Part shown: piece after piece, positions 24,680 through 32,732 of the stretch
Layout of the letters: each line of letters starts with the position of its first letter
Position numbering within the stretch: the first letter of the stretch is position 1
Assembly: GCF_018130165.1 (NCBI RefSeq)
Contig: NZ_JAFCLZ010000018.1
Coordinates: 124,001 to 188,000 of the forward strand
DNA: 64,000 bases
Origin: Bradyrhizobium sp. JYMT SZCCT0180
Lineage (GTDB): Bacteria; Pseudomonadota; Alphaproteobacteria; Rhizobiales; Xanthobacteraceae
Reading direction: 5' to 3'
Translations under genes and position numbers: made by a program
The notes under the pieces: generated by a model
The model's database searches: none
What the model saw: the letters and a program-made list of their open reading frames with translations, nothing else
Told to the model about the DNA's origin: nothing

Positions 24680-25618
24680 TCAGGCCGCTGGCCGGAAATG
24701 CCCGGGTGAACGTTTGGTATCGCGCCGGATCAGGCGGCGAAGGGTGGACGGCTCCGCATAGCCGACTTGCCGGGAAATTTGATCGACCGACAGGCGCGTG
24801 GTCTCGAGCAGGGTTCTGGCGGTCTCAAGCCGGATGCGTTGAACGAACTGAATAGGCGAGACGCCGCAGGTTGCCGCGATGCGCCGGGCAAACGTGCGCG
24901 GCGCGAGCGCGACGGCCTCGGCGAGTTCCTCCATCGCAAAATCGCGCGCGATATTTTCTCGCACCCATTTTTCCGCCTTCGCGATTTTCGCGTCCTGGCT
25001 CGCCAGATAATTGATCGCCATGAACGGCACCTGGGAGCGCCGTTCATCCAGCAGCAGATAGTTGGCGCAGGCGCCGGCAAGCTTCGGGCCGGCAAACTTG
25101 CCCACAATCGCAAGCATCAAATCCATCTGCGCCATCGCCGCGCCGCCGGTTGCAATTGGCCAATCGGCGACGACAATCCGGTCGCTCGCCAGTTCGACCA
25201 TCGGATAGCGCTCGCGGAACAGCGGGCCGAGCCACCATGTCGTGGTCGCGCGCCGGCCGTCCAGCAATCCGGTTTCCGCGAGCAGGAAAGTGCTTGCGCA
25301 TGCCGCCGCGAGCGCGGCGCCGGCTTCGAACGATTGAATCAGCATGTCGCAAGCACGCCGGCAGGCCGGGCTTTTCAGTTTCGCGTCGAGTTCGTCCGCT
25401 GACGCAACGCCGAGGCCAAGGCCCGGCACAATGACGAGGTCGGCGCCACGCAGCCTTTCCCGTTTTCGGCGCGGGCCCAGGCGCACCGTCGTGACATCGA
25501 ACGGCAAAGCGCGTTTGGCCGTCTTGCTGATCTGGTTGGCAGTCGCCATCACGTCATGGGTGATGGCGGCGCCGGAAGCCAGGCAGCCCTCGATTTCAAC
25601 GACCGTCACCCTGGTCAT
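24680..25618 (-). CDS. GlxA-type AraC regulator with DJ-1/PfpI domain
   Basis: This 312-residue protein has an N-terminal DJ-1/PfpI-like domain (about 5-180, with the nucleophile-elbow region AAACASTFLLAETGLLDG). A C-terminal AraC double helix-turn-helix follows (FAMEELAEAVALAPRTFARR and LDTTRLSVDQISRQVGY-like segments). GlxA-type regulators control small-molecule catabolism such as arginine, choline or carnitine use. I start at the ATG at 25618; upstream codons lack a ribosome site. It is divergent from the dienelactone hydrolase-like gene and its stop is 1 bp past the MocR stop. Confidence 0.9.
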   Translation of the reverse strand: MTRVTVVEIEGCLASGAAITHDVMATANQISKTAKRALPFDVTTVRLGPRRKRERLRGADLVIVPGLGLGVASADELDAKLKSPACRRACDMLIQSFEAGAALAAACASTFLLAETGLLDGRRATTTWWLGPLFRERYPMVELASDRIVVADWPIATGGAAMAQMDLMLAIVGKFAGPKLAGACANYLLLDERRSQVPFMAINYLASQDAKIAKAEKWVRENIARDFAMEELAEAVALAPRTFARRIAATCGVSPIQFVQRIRLETARTLLETTRLSVDQISRQVGYAEPSTLRRLIRRDTKRSPGHFRPAA

Positions 25619-25752
25619 GTCCAAAAATCCCCGATCAATGTCATTTTTGACACTAGGCAATCCGGTGCGGTATCGCAATGATCGGCATCAAGGCTGACGC
25701 GGCGTCGTCAAATCTGGCGGCGCCGATCGTTGCGCGCGCAGGGAGTGACCAG

Positions 25753-26571
25753 ATGCCGAAGCGATCCATGAAGCAGGACGACCCGCTCGAGGATTTCGAG
25801 CGCCGCGAGATTGCACTCGACGGCATCACCAAGGCGGTGCATGTCGCAGGCCGAGGGCCGGCAGTGATCGTGATGACGGAGATGCCGGGCATCAGCCCTT
25901 ACGTCGCGCGTTTCGCCCGCTGGGTGCGCGACGCCGGGTTCACGGTCTACATGCCTTCGCTGTTCGGCCGCGATGGCGCTGTTCCCAATGTGGAAGAGGG
26001 CACCGCCGTGTTTCAACGCGCCTGTGTCAGCGCTGAGTTCCGGGCCTTGGCCGGCAATCAATCAAGCCCGGTGACGCAGTGGCTGCGGTCGCTGGCGAGA
26101 TTTGCGCATGGGGAGTGCGGCGGTCCCGGCGTCGGCGCCATCGGGATGTGTTTTACGGGAAATTTCGCGCTGACGATGATGCTGGAGCCGTCGATGCTGG
26201 CGCCGGTTCTCTCGCAGCCATCACTACCGCTGAACGATCCGGCCGGCATCGAAATCGCGCCGGACGAAATCGAGGCCGTCCGCGAACGGCTCGATCGGGA
26301 AGACCTGACCGTGCTGGCCTATCGGTTCGAGGGCGACAGATTCTGCATGGCGCAGCGCTTTGCGGCCTATCAGGAGGCGCTTGGCGACCGCTTCATCGGC
26401 CGGGTGCTTCCCGACAATGTGGCGAACACCGATGTTCCCGAGTTCTTTGAGCGCTACGTCACGACGCCGCACAGTGTCGTGACCGCCCACCTGATCGACG
26501 AAGCCGGTCAGCCGACCATCGCAGCCCGCGACGAGATTTTGGGGTTCTTCAAGCAGCGTCTGGCGCCCTGA
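25753..26571 (+). CDS. Dienelactone hydrolase family protein
   Basis: This 272-residue alpha/beta hydrolase has the dienelactone hydrolase-type Cys nucleophile elbow GAIGMCFTGNFAL, preceded by the usual AVIVMTEMPGISPYVARFA strand region. Family members hydrolyse lactones or thioesters such as carboxymethylenebutenolide; the substrate here is unknown. GGGAG lies 7 bp before the ATG at 25753, so I prefer it to an in-frame ATG at 25678. It is divergent from the GlxA-type regulator, which probably controls it. The epoxide hydrolase gene follows after 174 bp on the same strand. Confidence 0.88.
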   Translation: MPKRSMKQDDPLEDFERREIALDGITKAVHVAGRGPAVIVMTEMPGISPYVARFARWVRDAGFTVYMPSLFGRDGAVPNVEEGTAVFQRACVSAEFRALAGNQSSPVTQWLRSLARFAHGECGGPGVGAIGMCFTGNFALTMMLEPSMLAPVLSQPSLPLNDPAGIEIAPDEIEAVRERLDREDLTVLAYRFEGDRFCMAQRFAAYQEALGDRFIGRVLPDNVANTDVPEFFERYVTTPHSVVTAHLIDEAGQPTIAARDEILGFFKQRLAP

Positions 26572-26745
26572 CGCGCCAGCGCCGCACAACTGCCGCAAGG
26601 TCAAGGGAGGAGCAATCGACAGCGCTCCGGAACGTCTCGACCAACCCGTCAATTTGCATCAAGCTGACGCGTCTGCGTAATGTCACGCAAATGAAGTCGG
26701 CAGGATGCAATTGCGGCTTGCCATCAGGCATTGTGAGAACTCTCC

Positions 26746-27903
26746 ATGAGCGCTGAAATCAAACCCTATCGCATCTCGGTTGGCGACGATGTGCTCGATG
26801 ATCTGAAGTCGCGGTTGCGGAACACGCGCTGGCCGGAGGCCGAACTGGTCGACGACTGGAGCCAGGGCGCGCCATTGAAATGGATCAAGGATATTTGCCG
26901 GTACTGGGCCGACGAATATGACTGGCGCGCCCGCGAGGCGCGCCTCAATCGCTTTACGCAGTTCACGACCGAAATCGACGGCCTCGATATTCACTTCCTG
27001 CATGTCCGCTCGCCGCATCCGCAGGCGATGCCGCTGATCATCACCCATGGCTGGCCGGGCTCCGTGGTCGAGTTCCACAAGGTGATCGAGCCGCTCACCA
27101 ACCCGACCGCATACGGCGGCAACGCCGCCGACGCGTTTCATGTCGTTTGCCCGTCAATGCCCGGCTTCGGCTTTTCGGCCAAGCCAACCACGACAGGCTG
27201 GGGCGTTGATCGCATTGCCGCCGCCTGGGCGGTGTTGATGGACCGTCTTGGCTATGCGCGTTATGGCGCGCAAGGCGGTGACTGGGGCTCGGCAGTGACG
27301 ACCGCGCTGGGCGCGCAGGATGGCGAACATTGCGCCGGCATTCACATCACGCTGGCGATGGCAGCACGCCCCAACGTGGACGGACAGCCGACGCCGGAGG
27401 AGGCGCGGGCGCTGCATGGCATCAAATACTATGCCGACTGGGATTCCGGCTATTCCAAGCAGCAATCGACCCGGCCGCAAACCCTGGGCTATGGGCTGAC
27501 GGATTCGCCGAGCGGCCAGGCGGCGTGGATTCTCGAGAAATTCTGGGCCTGGACCCATTGCGACGGGCATCCCGAGAACATCCTCGGCCGCGACGAACTG
27601 CTCGACAATGTCATGCTGTATTGGGTGACGGCGACCGCGGCCTCGTCGGCGCGCCTCTATTGGGAGAGTTTTGGGCCGAAGCGTCGGACGCCCCACAAGG
27701 TGACGATCCCGAGCGGGGTTGCCGTGTTTCCCAAGGAGATCGTCACGCCGGTACGGCGGTGGATGGAAGGAAGCTATACCGATATCCGGCACTGGCGCGA
27801 AATGCCGAAAGGCGGTCACTTCGCGGCCTTCGAGCAGCCTGAGCTGTTTGCCGGGGAGGTGCGAGACTTCTTCAGGACCTTGCGCCAGCCTATGGCGCGT
27901 TGA
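26746..27903 (+). CDS. Epoxide hydrolase (EHN-domain, microsomal type)
   Basis: This 385-residue protein has an N-terminal EHN lid domain (residues 1-110, PYRISVGDDVLDDLKSRLRN) and an alpha/beta hydrolase domain with the oxyanion segment ITHGWPGSVVEFHK and the catalytic Asp in AQGGDWGSAVTTAL. The C-terminal His lies in MPKGGHFAAFEQPELF. It should open epoxides to diols, probably of terpene-like or xenobiotic compounds. It has no signal peptide. It converges with the GAF-like gene, 9 bp apart. Confidence 0.93.
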   Translation: MSAEIKPYRISVGDDVLDDLKSRLRNTRWPEAELVDDWSQGAPLKWIKDICRYWADEYDWRAREARLNRFTQFTTEIDGLDIHFLHVRSPHPQAMPLIITHGWPGSVVEFHKVIEPLTNPTAYGGNAADAFHVVCPSMPGFGFSAKPTTTGWGVDRIAAAWAVLMDRLGYARYGAQGGDWGSAVTTALGAQDGEHCAGIHITLAMAARPNVDGQPTPEEARALHGIKYYADWDSGYSKQQSTRPQTLGYGLTDSPSGQAAWILEKFWAWTHCDGHPENILGRDELLDNVMLYWVTATAASSARLYWESFGPKRRTPHKVTIPSGVAVFPKEIVTPVRRWMEGSYTDIRHWREMPKGGHFAAFEQPELFAGEVRDFFRTLRQPMAR

Positions 27904-27912
27904 TCCGATCGT

Positions 27913-28854
27913 TCAGAGATACCAGGCGAGGACGGCCTTGAGCAGCGCGTTCTCGATCACCGGCAGCACGACGATCTGATTCATCCCGGCCGCGCGCGCT
28001 GCCTGCGCCGCAACGGACTCATCGACCTTCAGATGCTCGTTGATCGCCGGCATGCCGGTTGCCCAGGCCCCGCCGATGCTGCCTTCGCCTTTGCCTATGC
28101 TCTTTGACGCGTAAAGCGATTCAAGCTCGGTATTCTTGCTGCAATCGCCGGAATGAAACACCAGTGCCGATCGCGATGGATTCGGTACCCAGATTTCAAA
28201 ACGCTTGGCGATCGGGGTGGCCTGCGCGGACAGGAACGTCATCACCCAGGTTTTTTCAGGTGACGTCGTGTAGGGAATGCCGACGCCGCAATTGATGCCG
28301 ATTTCGGAAGCTTCTTCCCAGCGCAGGAAGCGCTTGGAATTGTGCAGGTCCTTGATGATCAGCGGCATGCCGGCTTTCCAGGTCCGGCCGGGCAGGCCAA
28401 AGCCCCGCGGAAACTTGGTGTGCCGTGAGTTGAACTCGAACATGTCGGCCGTGCCGTAATAGCCGTCGACAAGCCCCATTTCGTGGCTGACGTCGGCATC
28501 ATTGTGCCAGAGCTCGATGGCGCCGACGTGCTTCTCGTCGTCGCCGCAGAACAGCACCATGACGGCCATCAGGAATTCACCGGCGAACACCGGCAGCGCC
28601 ACGCCACAGGTCAACCCGGCTTCGATCGCCTCGTCGGTGCGTTTGAAGTAGGAGTTGGCAAATTTCGTGAGAATGACCGGATGTCCGGAGGCCCAGGCTT
28701 TGCCGGGCAACCCTTCATCAAAGGCAAACAGCGCATTTTCGCTGACCGCCTTGAACTCCGAATACTCCTCGCTGCAAAGACTGCCGCCGAACTCCAGACG
28801 CGTGCGGGTCCGGTCCGGTACCCACAGTTCAACCACTCGAATGAACGTCTTCAT
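27913..28854 (-). CDS. GAF-like repeat protein of unknown function
   Basis: This 313-residue protein contains three copies of a GAF-like hallmark, GLPGKAWASGHPVIL, GFGLPGRTWKAGMPLII and GSIGGAWATGMPAI, spaced about 100 residues apart. Each is preceded by a strand that begins VELWVP or FEIWVP. It reads as three tandem GAF-type sensor units with no output domain such as a kinase, cyclase or DNA-binding domain. GAF domains bind small molecules or tetrapyrroles. It may act by binding a partner. Its neighbours give no hint of function. Confidence 0.7.
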   Translation of the reverse strand: MKTFIRVVELWVPDRTRTRLEFGGSLCSEEYSEFKAVSENALFAFDEGLPGKAWASGHPVILTKFANSYFKRTDEAIEAGLTCGVALPVFAGEFLMAVMVLFCGDDEKHVGAIELWHNDADVSHEMGLVDGYYGTADMFEFNSRHTKFPRGFGLPGRTWKAGMPLIIKDLHNSKRFLRWEEASEIGINCGVGIPYTTSPEKTWVMTFLSAQATPIAKRFEIWVPNPSRSALVFHSGDCSKNTELESLYASKSIGKGEGSIGGAWATGMPAINEHLKVDESVAAQAARAAGMNQIVVLPVIENALLKAVLAWYL

Positions 28855-28976
28855 CGGGAAGCACCTATCGCCTCATCGACGACCAGCATCGGCGATTTAG
28901 CGACGGTGTGTGCGATCAAATTACAGGCAAGCCCCGCCCAAAGTTCGTGCGAAGCGTCAATGAGCCGGACGGAACC

Positions 28977-29771
28977 TCAATTTCGGTAGGATGGATCGAT
29001 GCGATCGAGTTTACGCAGATACGCGGGCCAGGCGAGGTCGCCGTTTCGCGCCGGCCGGTCAACCCGTGGCCGCATCTTGTCGTAGGTCGCTTCGAGAATG
29101 CTTTGCGACGGGTAAATCAATTTGGTGTTGCAGGACAGTGCCATGACCTGCACCTGGCAGGCGCGCTCCAGGCGCCACAGCACGTTGAAGGCCGACGGCA
29201 CAGTGCGGCCGACCACGAGCAGGCCATGGTTGCGCAGGATCATGGCTTCGTGGTCGCCAAGGTCCCTGACCAGCCGGGCACGCTCGTCGACATCATCGGC
29301 GATGCCTTCGAAATCATGATACGCGACGTGGAGGAACCGCATCGAGGTCTGCGCCAGCGGCAGCAATCCGCACTCCATCGCCGAAACGGCCATGCCGGCC
29401 GGCGTGTGCGTATGCGCCACGCAATCCATGTCGTGCTTGGCCATGTGAATGGCGCTGTGAATGACGAAGCCGGCGAGATTGACGTTGTAGTCGGTCGCGT
29501 TGAGCAGCGTGTTGCCCTCGACGTCAACCTTGATCAGGCACGACGCGTCGATCTCTTCATAGAGCATACCGTAAGGATTGATCAGGAACTGGTCTGTCGT
29601 TCCCGGCACCCGGCAGGAGATATGATTGGCGATCATTTCGGTCATGCCGTACAGCGCCGTAAGGCGGTAGCAGGCAGCCAGATCGACCCGCGCCTGCCAT
29701 TCTTCTGCGCTGACCTGTTCCCGGACCGATTTCACGACCTTGATGGCAGGCGAACTGACAGGAGGATTCAT
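28977..29771 (-). CDS. Class II aldolase/adducin family protein
   Basis: This 264-residue protein has the family's metal site: His pair in CVAHTHTPAGMAVSAM and a third His in MILRNHGLLVVG. The N-terminal part has YGMTEMIANHISCRVPG. Members are aldolases acting on sugar phosphates, or related decarboxylases and catabolic enzymes; this adducin-like subgroup has no firm substrate. The ATG at 29771 has GGAG 8 bp upstream. It is divergent from the GST-like gene by about 220 bp. Confidence 0.9.
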   Translation of the reverse strand: MNPPVSSPAIKVVKSVREQVSAEEWQARVDLAACYRLTALYGMTEMIANHISCRVPGTTDQFLINPYGMLYEEIDASCLIKVDVEGNTLLNATDYNVNLAGFVIHSAIHMAKHDMDCVAHTHTPAGMAVSAMECGLLPLAQTSMRFLHVAYHDFEGIADDVDERARLVRDLGDHEAMILRNHGLLVVGRTVPSAFNVLWRLERACQVQVMALSCNTKLIYPSQSILEATYDKMRPRVDRPARNGDLAWPAYLRKLDRIDPSYRN

Positions 29772-29995
29772 GGCGTTTCTCCACCGGGCGGGATTTGTTG
29801 GGGCGGGCAGGACCCGATCATTGGCGCGCAGAATAGCTGCAGAGCTCGTTGCGCCGCAAGGCAAGTCGTAGCGGTTTATTGCAGGGCTGGCGGGCGAAAT
29901 CCGAATGCGCCGTTGCCGGACAATCCGCTGCAATGCCAGTATGAGGACAAAGCGTTACCATCGACGTTTAGATTCTGGATGATCGAGTGAGCGTC

Positions 29996-31006
29996 ATGAG
30001 TGAAGGCCGCTATCGGCTGATCGGTTCGACCGCGTCGCCCTACGCCATCAAGCTGCGCGCACTGATGCGCTATCGCCGGATTCCCTTTGACTGGGTCATC
30101 ATGACCAAGGCGCTGCGCAAGGCCACGGAGCACCTGCGTCCGAACCTGATTCCGGTGCTGCAATATCCTGACGGCACGTTTCGTGGCGAGACCACGACAT
30201 TGGCTTACGATCTGGAGCGGCGTCACCAGGAGCGCTCCGTCATCCCCGACGACAAGGCGGTCGCATTCGTGTGCGACCTGCTGGAAGATCTCGCCGACGA
30301 ATGGGCGGTCAAGCCGTTGTTCCTGTATCGATGGTGGGATCCGGAAGATCAGGCCTATGTCTCACGCTGGGCCGGCGAAGAGTGGTCGGTGTCGGAGGAT
30401 GCGACCGGCAGCCCTGAGGAGATCGAGAGTTTCCGCCAGCGGCAGATTTCACGGATGGTTATTCTCGGTGCGACCGCGGAGAACAAGCCGCTGCTCGAGG
30501 AAAGCTACTTGCGAATGCTTGCGGCGTTCGAGCCGCATGTCGGCATGACGAATTATCTGTTCGGCAGCCGGCCGTCGCTTGCCGACTTCGCCTGGTTCGG
30601 CCAGCTCAGTGAGATGGCGGCCGACCCGACGCCGATGCGGATCATGCGCGAGAAGGCGCCCTTTACCGATCATTGGGTGCGGCGGCTGGACGACGCTTCC
30701 GGTGTCGAGGGCGAATGGCATCCGCGAGATCAGGCGCTTGGCGGAATGGCGGAGGCGCTGTTGAGAATTACGGGCGAACTCTATTTGCCGTTCCTGGTCG
30801 CAAACGCGAAGGCTTTTGAAAATGGTCTCGATCGGCTCGAGATCAACGTCTGGGGCCTGCCTTATACGCTGGCGCCGTTCAAATATCAGGTGAAGTGCCT
30901 GCAACAGCTTCGCGACAAATTTGCTGCACTCGATGCGGACGATTGCGTGGCGTTACGACCGGTGCTGGAGCGCACCGGGTGCTGGGCGCATTTGATGGCT
31001 TCTTGA
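29996..31006 (+). CDS. Glutathione S-transferase family protein
   Basis: This 336-residue protein starts with a thioredoxin-fold GST N-domain (LIGSTASPYAIKLRALMRYR, then NLIPVLQYPDGTFRGETTTL). A helical C-domain follows (LFGSRPSLADFAWFGQLSEM). It is longer than the usual 200-230 residues, with about 100 extra C-terminal residues that resemble long GST-like proteins of bacteria. The role is probably conjugation or reduction of an electrophile. A GTG nine bases earlier is also open; I use the ATG at 29996. Confidence 0.82.
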   Translation: MSEGRYRLIGSTASPYAIKLRALMRYRRIPFDWVIMTKALRKATEHLRPNLIPVLQYPDGTFRGETTTLAYDLERRHQERSVIPDDKAVAFVCDLLEDLADEWAVKPLFLYRWWDPEDQAYVSRWAGEEWSVSEDATGSPEEIESFRQRQISRMVILGATAENKPLLEESYLRMLAAFEPHVGMTNYLFGSRPSLADFAWFGQLSEMAADPTPMRIMREKAPFTDHWVRRLDDASGVEGEWHPRDQALGGMAEALLRITGELYLPFLVANAKAFENGLDRLEINVWGLPYTLAPFKYQVKCLQQLRDKFAALDADDCVALRPVLERTGCWAHLMAS

Positions 31007-31027
31007 GAGCCTGATTGCCGCGAAAGT

Positions 31028-31116
31028 CGTCATGCCCGGGCTTGTCCCGGGCATCCACGTCTTTCAGTCCGACAGCAAGCAAGACGTGGATGGCCGGGAC
31101 AAGCCCGGCCATGACG
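31028..31116. repeat. REP-like inverted repeat
   Basis: Two 36-bp arms (31028-31063 and 31081-31116) match at 34 of 36 positions around a 17-nt loop. They begin CGTCATG and contain the CGGGCTTGTCCCGG core found in many Bradyrhizobium intergenic palindromes. It lies between the end of the GST-like gene and the end of a convergent small gene, so it may also terminate transcription. Confidence 0.85.
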
Positions 31117-31142
31117 AAAAGCAACTCATTTTTCTGAGAAGC

Positions 31143-31415
31143 TCAACCCTTCGGAAAATCCTTGCGCATCGCGATTTCGGCGGCGTCCCCTGGTGAAAGC
31201 ACGTTGCCGTCGAAGGCCGGCTGGCGTTCGGTGACGATGTCGTAGAGCGATATCTGCTTGATCGGCTTCGCCATCAATTGCCGGATGCAGTCCGCCAATG
31301 TTCCGTTGTAAACGAGATACGGCGTCTTGCTGGTGACCCGCTCATTCCTGAGCGAGGGCCACTTTTTCAGGTCGGCAGGCGCATCATAAGCGATCGGGAG
31401 GCTTTCTCTGAACAT
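31143..31415 (-). CDS. Small hypothetical protein (90 aa)
   Basis: This 90-residue soluble protein begins MFRESLPIAYDAPADLKKWP. It contains a patterned helix, LADCIRQLMAKPIKQISLYD, and ends EIAMRKDFPKG. I see no signal, membrane segment or known motif. Codon use is like that of neighbouring genes. It may be a conserved protein of the group, but I cannot name it. The gene lies just after the REP-like repeat. Confidence 0.6.
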   Translation of the reverse strand: MFRESLPIAYDAPADLKKWPSLRNERVTSKTPYLVYNGTLADCIRQLMAKPIKQISLYDIVTERQPAFDGNVLSPGDAAEIAMRKDFPKG

Positions 31416-31493
31416 GCCCCGGTCCTGGCGTTTCCAGCACCGCGCAGGTTAGCTGAAGGTGGTAAACAGATTGAAAACAGGAGCCTAGTGGCC

Positions 31494-32123
31494 TCATTTC
31501 CGGTGCCGGCTGCCCAGCGCGGTCGCAATCGATTCAGGGTCCTTGATGCGCTCGATCAGCAGGTCGATGCGGTCGCCGCCCCAGAACAGTTCGCCGTTGA
31601 ACACCATGGTCGGCACGCCGAACACGCCGAGCTCCTCCGCCTCGTCGATGATGCGGTCATGTTCGGACCGAGCCGGGCCGTGGACGTAGGCTTTGAATTC
31701 CTCGGCCGAACCGCCGACAGATGCAATCACGCCGGCAATATCCGCCAGTTCGTCGATTTCTAGATCATGGCTCCAGAAGCGCCGGAACACCGTGTCGTGG
31801 TAGGAACGAAACAGTCCATGACGCTGCGCGAACAGCATGCCCGCGCTGGCATAGAAGGCATCATAGATGCGCCGCGGGCCCTTCATGGTGAGACCCTGAG
31901 CGTTGGCATAGCGCCGCGCGTCCATATAGGCGTAGCGAACCTTGCGCCAGAAATGCGGTGTACGCTCTTCCACCGTGCCCATGAACTCGGCGACGCGCAG
32001 CGTATAGGGCAGCCATTCCAGCTCGACGCCGTATTCGTCCTCGAGTTCGAACAGCCGCTTGTTCGCGACAAACGCGTAGGGGCTCTTGTAGTCGGTATAG
32101 ATTCGTATGCGAGGTTTTGTCAT
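31494..32123 (-). CDS. DsbA-family / 2-hydroxychromene-2-carboxylate isomerase-like protein
   Basis: This 209-residue protein has a DsbA-type thioredoxin fold with an inserted helical domain. The active-site position reads TDYKSPYAF, with Ser in place of a CxxC pair, as in 2-hydroxychromene-2-carboxylate isomerases and kappa GSTs, which use glutathione. The cis-Pro segment is GVFGVPTMVFNGELFWGGDR. It probably isomerises or conjugates an aromatic breakdown product with glutathione. No signal peptide is present. It lies downstream of a 609-bp gap and may be transcribed alone. Confidence 0.88.
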   Translation of the reverse strand: MTKPRIRIYTDYKSPYAFVANKRLFELEDEYGVELEWLPYTLRVAEFMGTVEERTPHFWRKVRYAYMDARRYANAQGLTMKGPRRIYDAFYASAGMLFAQRHGLFRSYHDTVFRRFWSHDLEIDELADIAGVIASVGGSAEEFKAYVHGPARSEHDRIIDEAEELGVFGVPTMVFNGELFWGGDRIDLLIERIKDPESIATALGSRHRK

Positions 32124-32732
32124 CGCCGCTTCCTGTCAGATCGGGTAATTGTTTCCGATCCAAACGACGGAAGCAATCTGCGGAGACCTCGTCGATCGCC
32201 GGAAAGCTGTCATGGAGTCAGACGAATGAGAGCCAAACGAATGGGCCCCGGTGCATTCAAGCAGCGCGGGGCCCTACATCTTCGTTATAGGCGAAGGATT
32301 ATCTGGTAGACACCAGTGCATCTTCAAAATCGAAAAGCGCTTGGCCTTTGCGCTCCGATCTTGCGCATATGTTTGAATTTTTAGGCGGCGCAACGGGGCT
32401 AGCAGCTGCTGTTCACCCAATTTGCGTCGAGACCTTGCGGTTGAGCAAGGTCACTGGCTTAGCCGGTGGCGTCATGCTCCTCTCCAAGAGTGGGCCCGAC
32501 GGACTTACGTCCGCATCCGCTGCTTGCAGGTCGATCACATGATCGGTCGCCATTCCCGCGAGGCAGGGAGCCGAAGGCTCCGCTACGCCGACAGGTGCAG
32601 CGTTTGAAATGCTGCGGCAGATATTGTCAGGTGTCAAGTTTATGCTGAGAAAAATCGCACTTGGGTTCCCGTGCCTACGCCCGCCGGATGGAAGAGAGTT
32701 CCGCTCCTGAGCGCAATTTTAAAGCGATGAAC
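32124..32732. other. Gene-free stretch between the DsbA-like and monooxygenase genes
   Basis: No convincing gene is seen in this 609-bp interval. Small features are a short hairpin, GGAGCC-GAA-GGCTCC near 32569-32583, and an AT-rich patch near 32340-32390. A minus-strand frame at 32413-32637 lacks a ribosome site and a recognisable product and may be a decayed remnant. Confidence 0.35.

Noticed and set aside
32413..32637. A 74-codon minus-strand frame in the gap before the DsbA-like gene
   Set aside because: There is no ribosome site, no recognisable motif and atypical composition; at most a decayed remnant.
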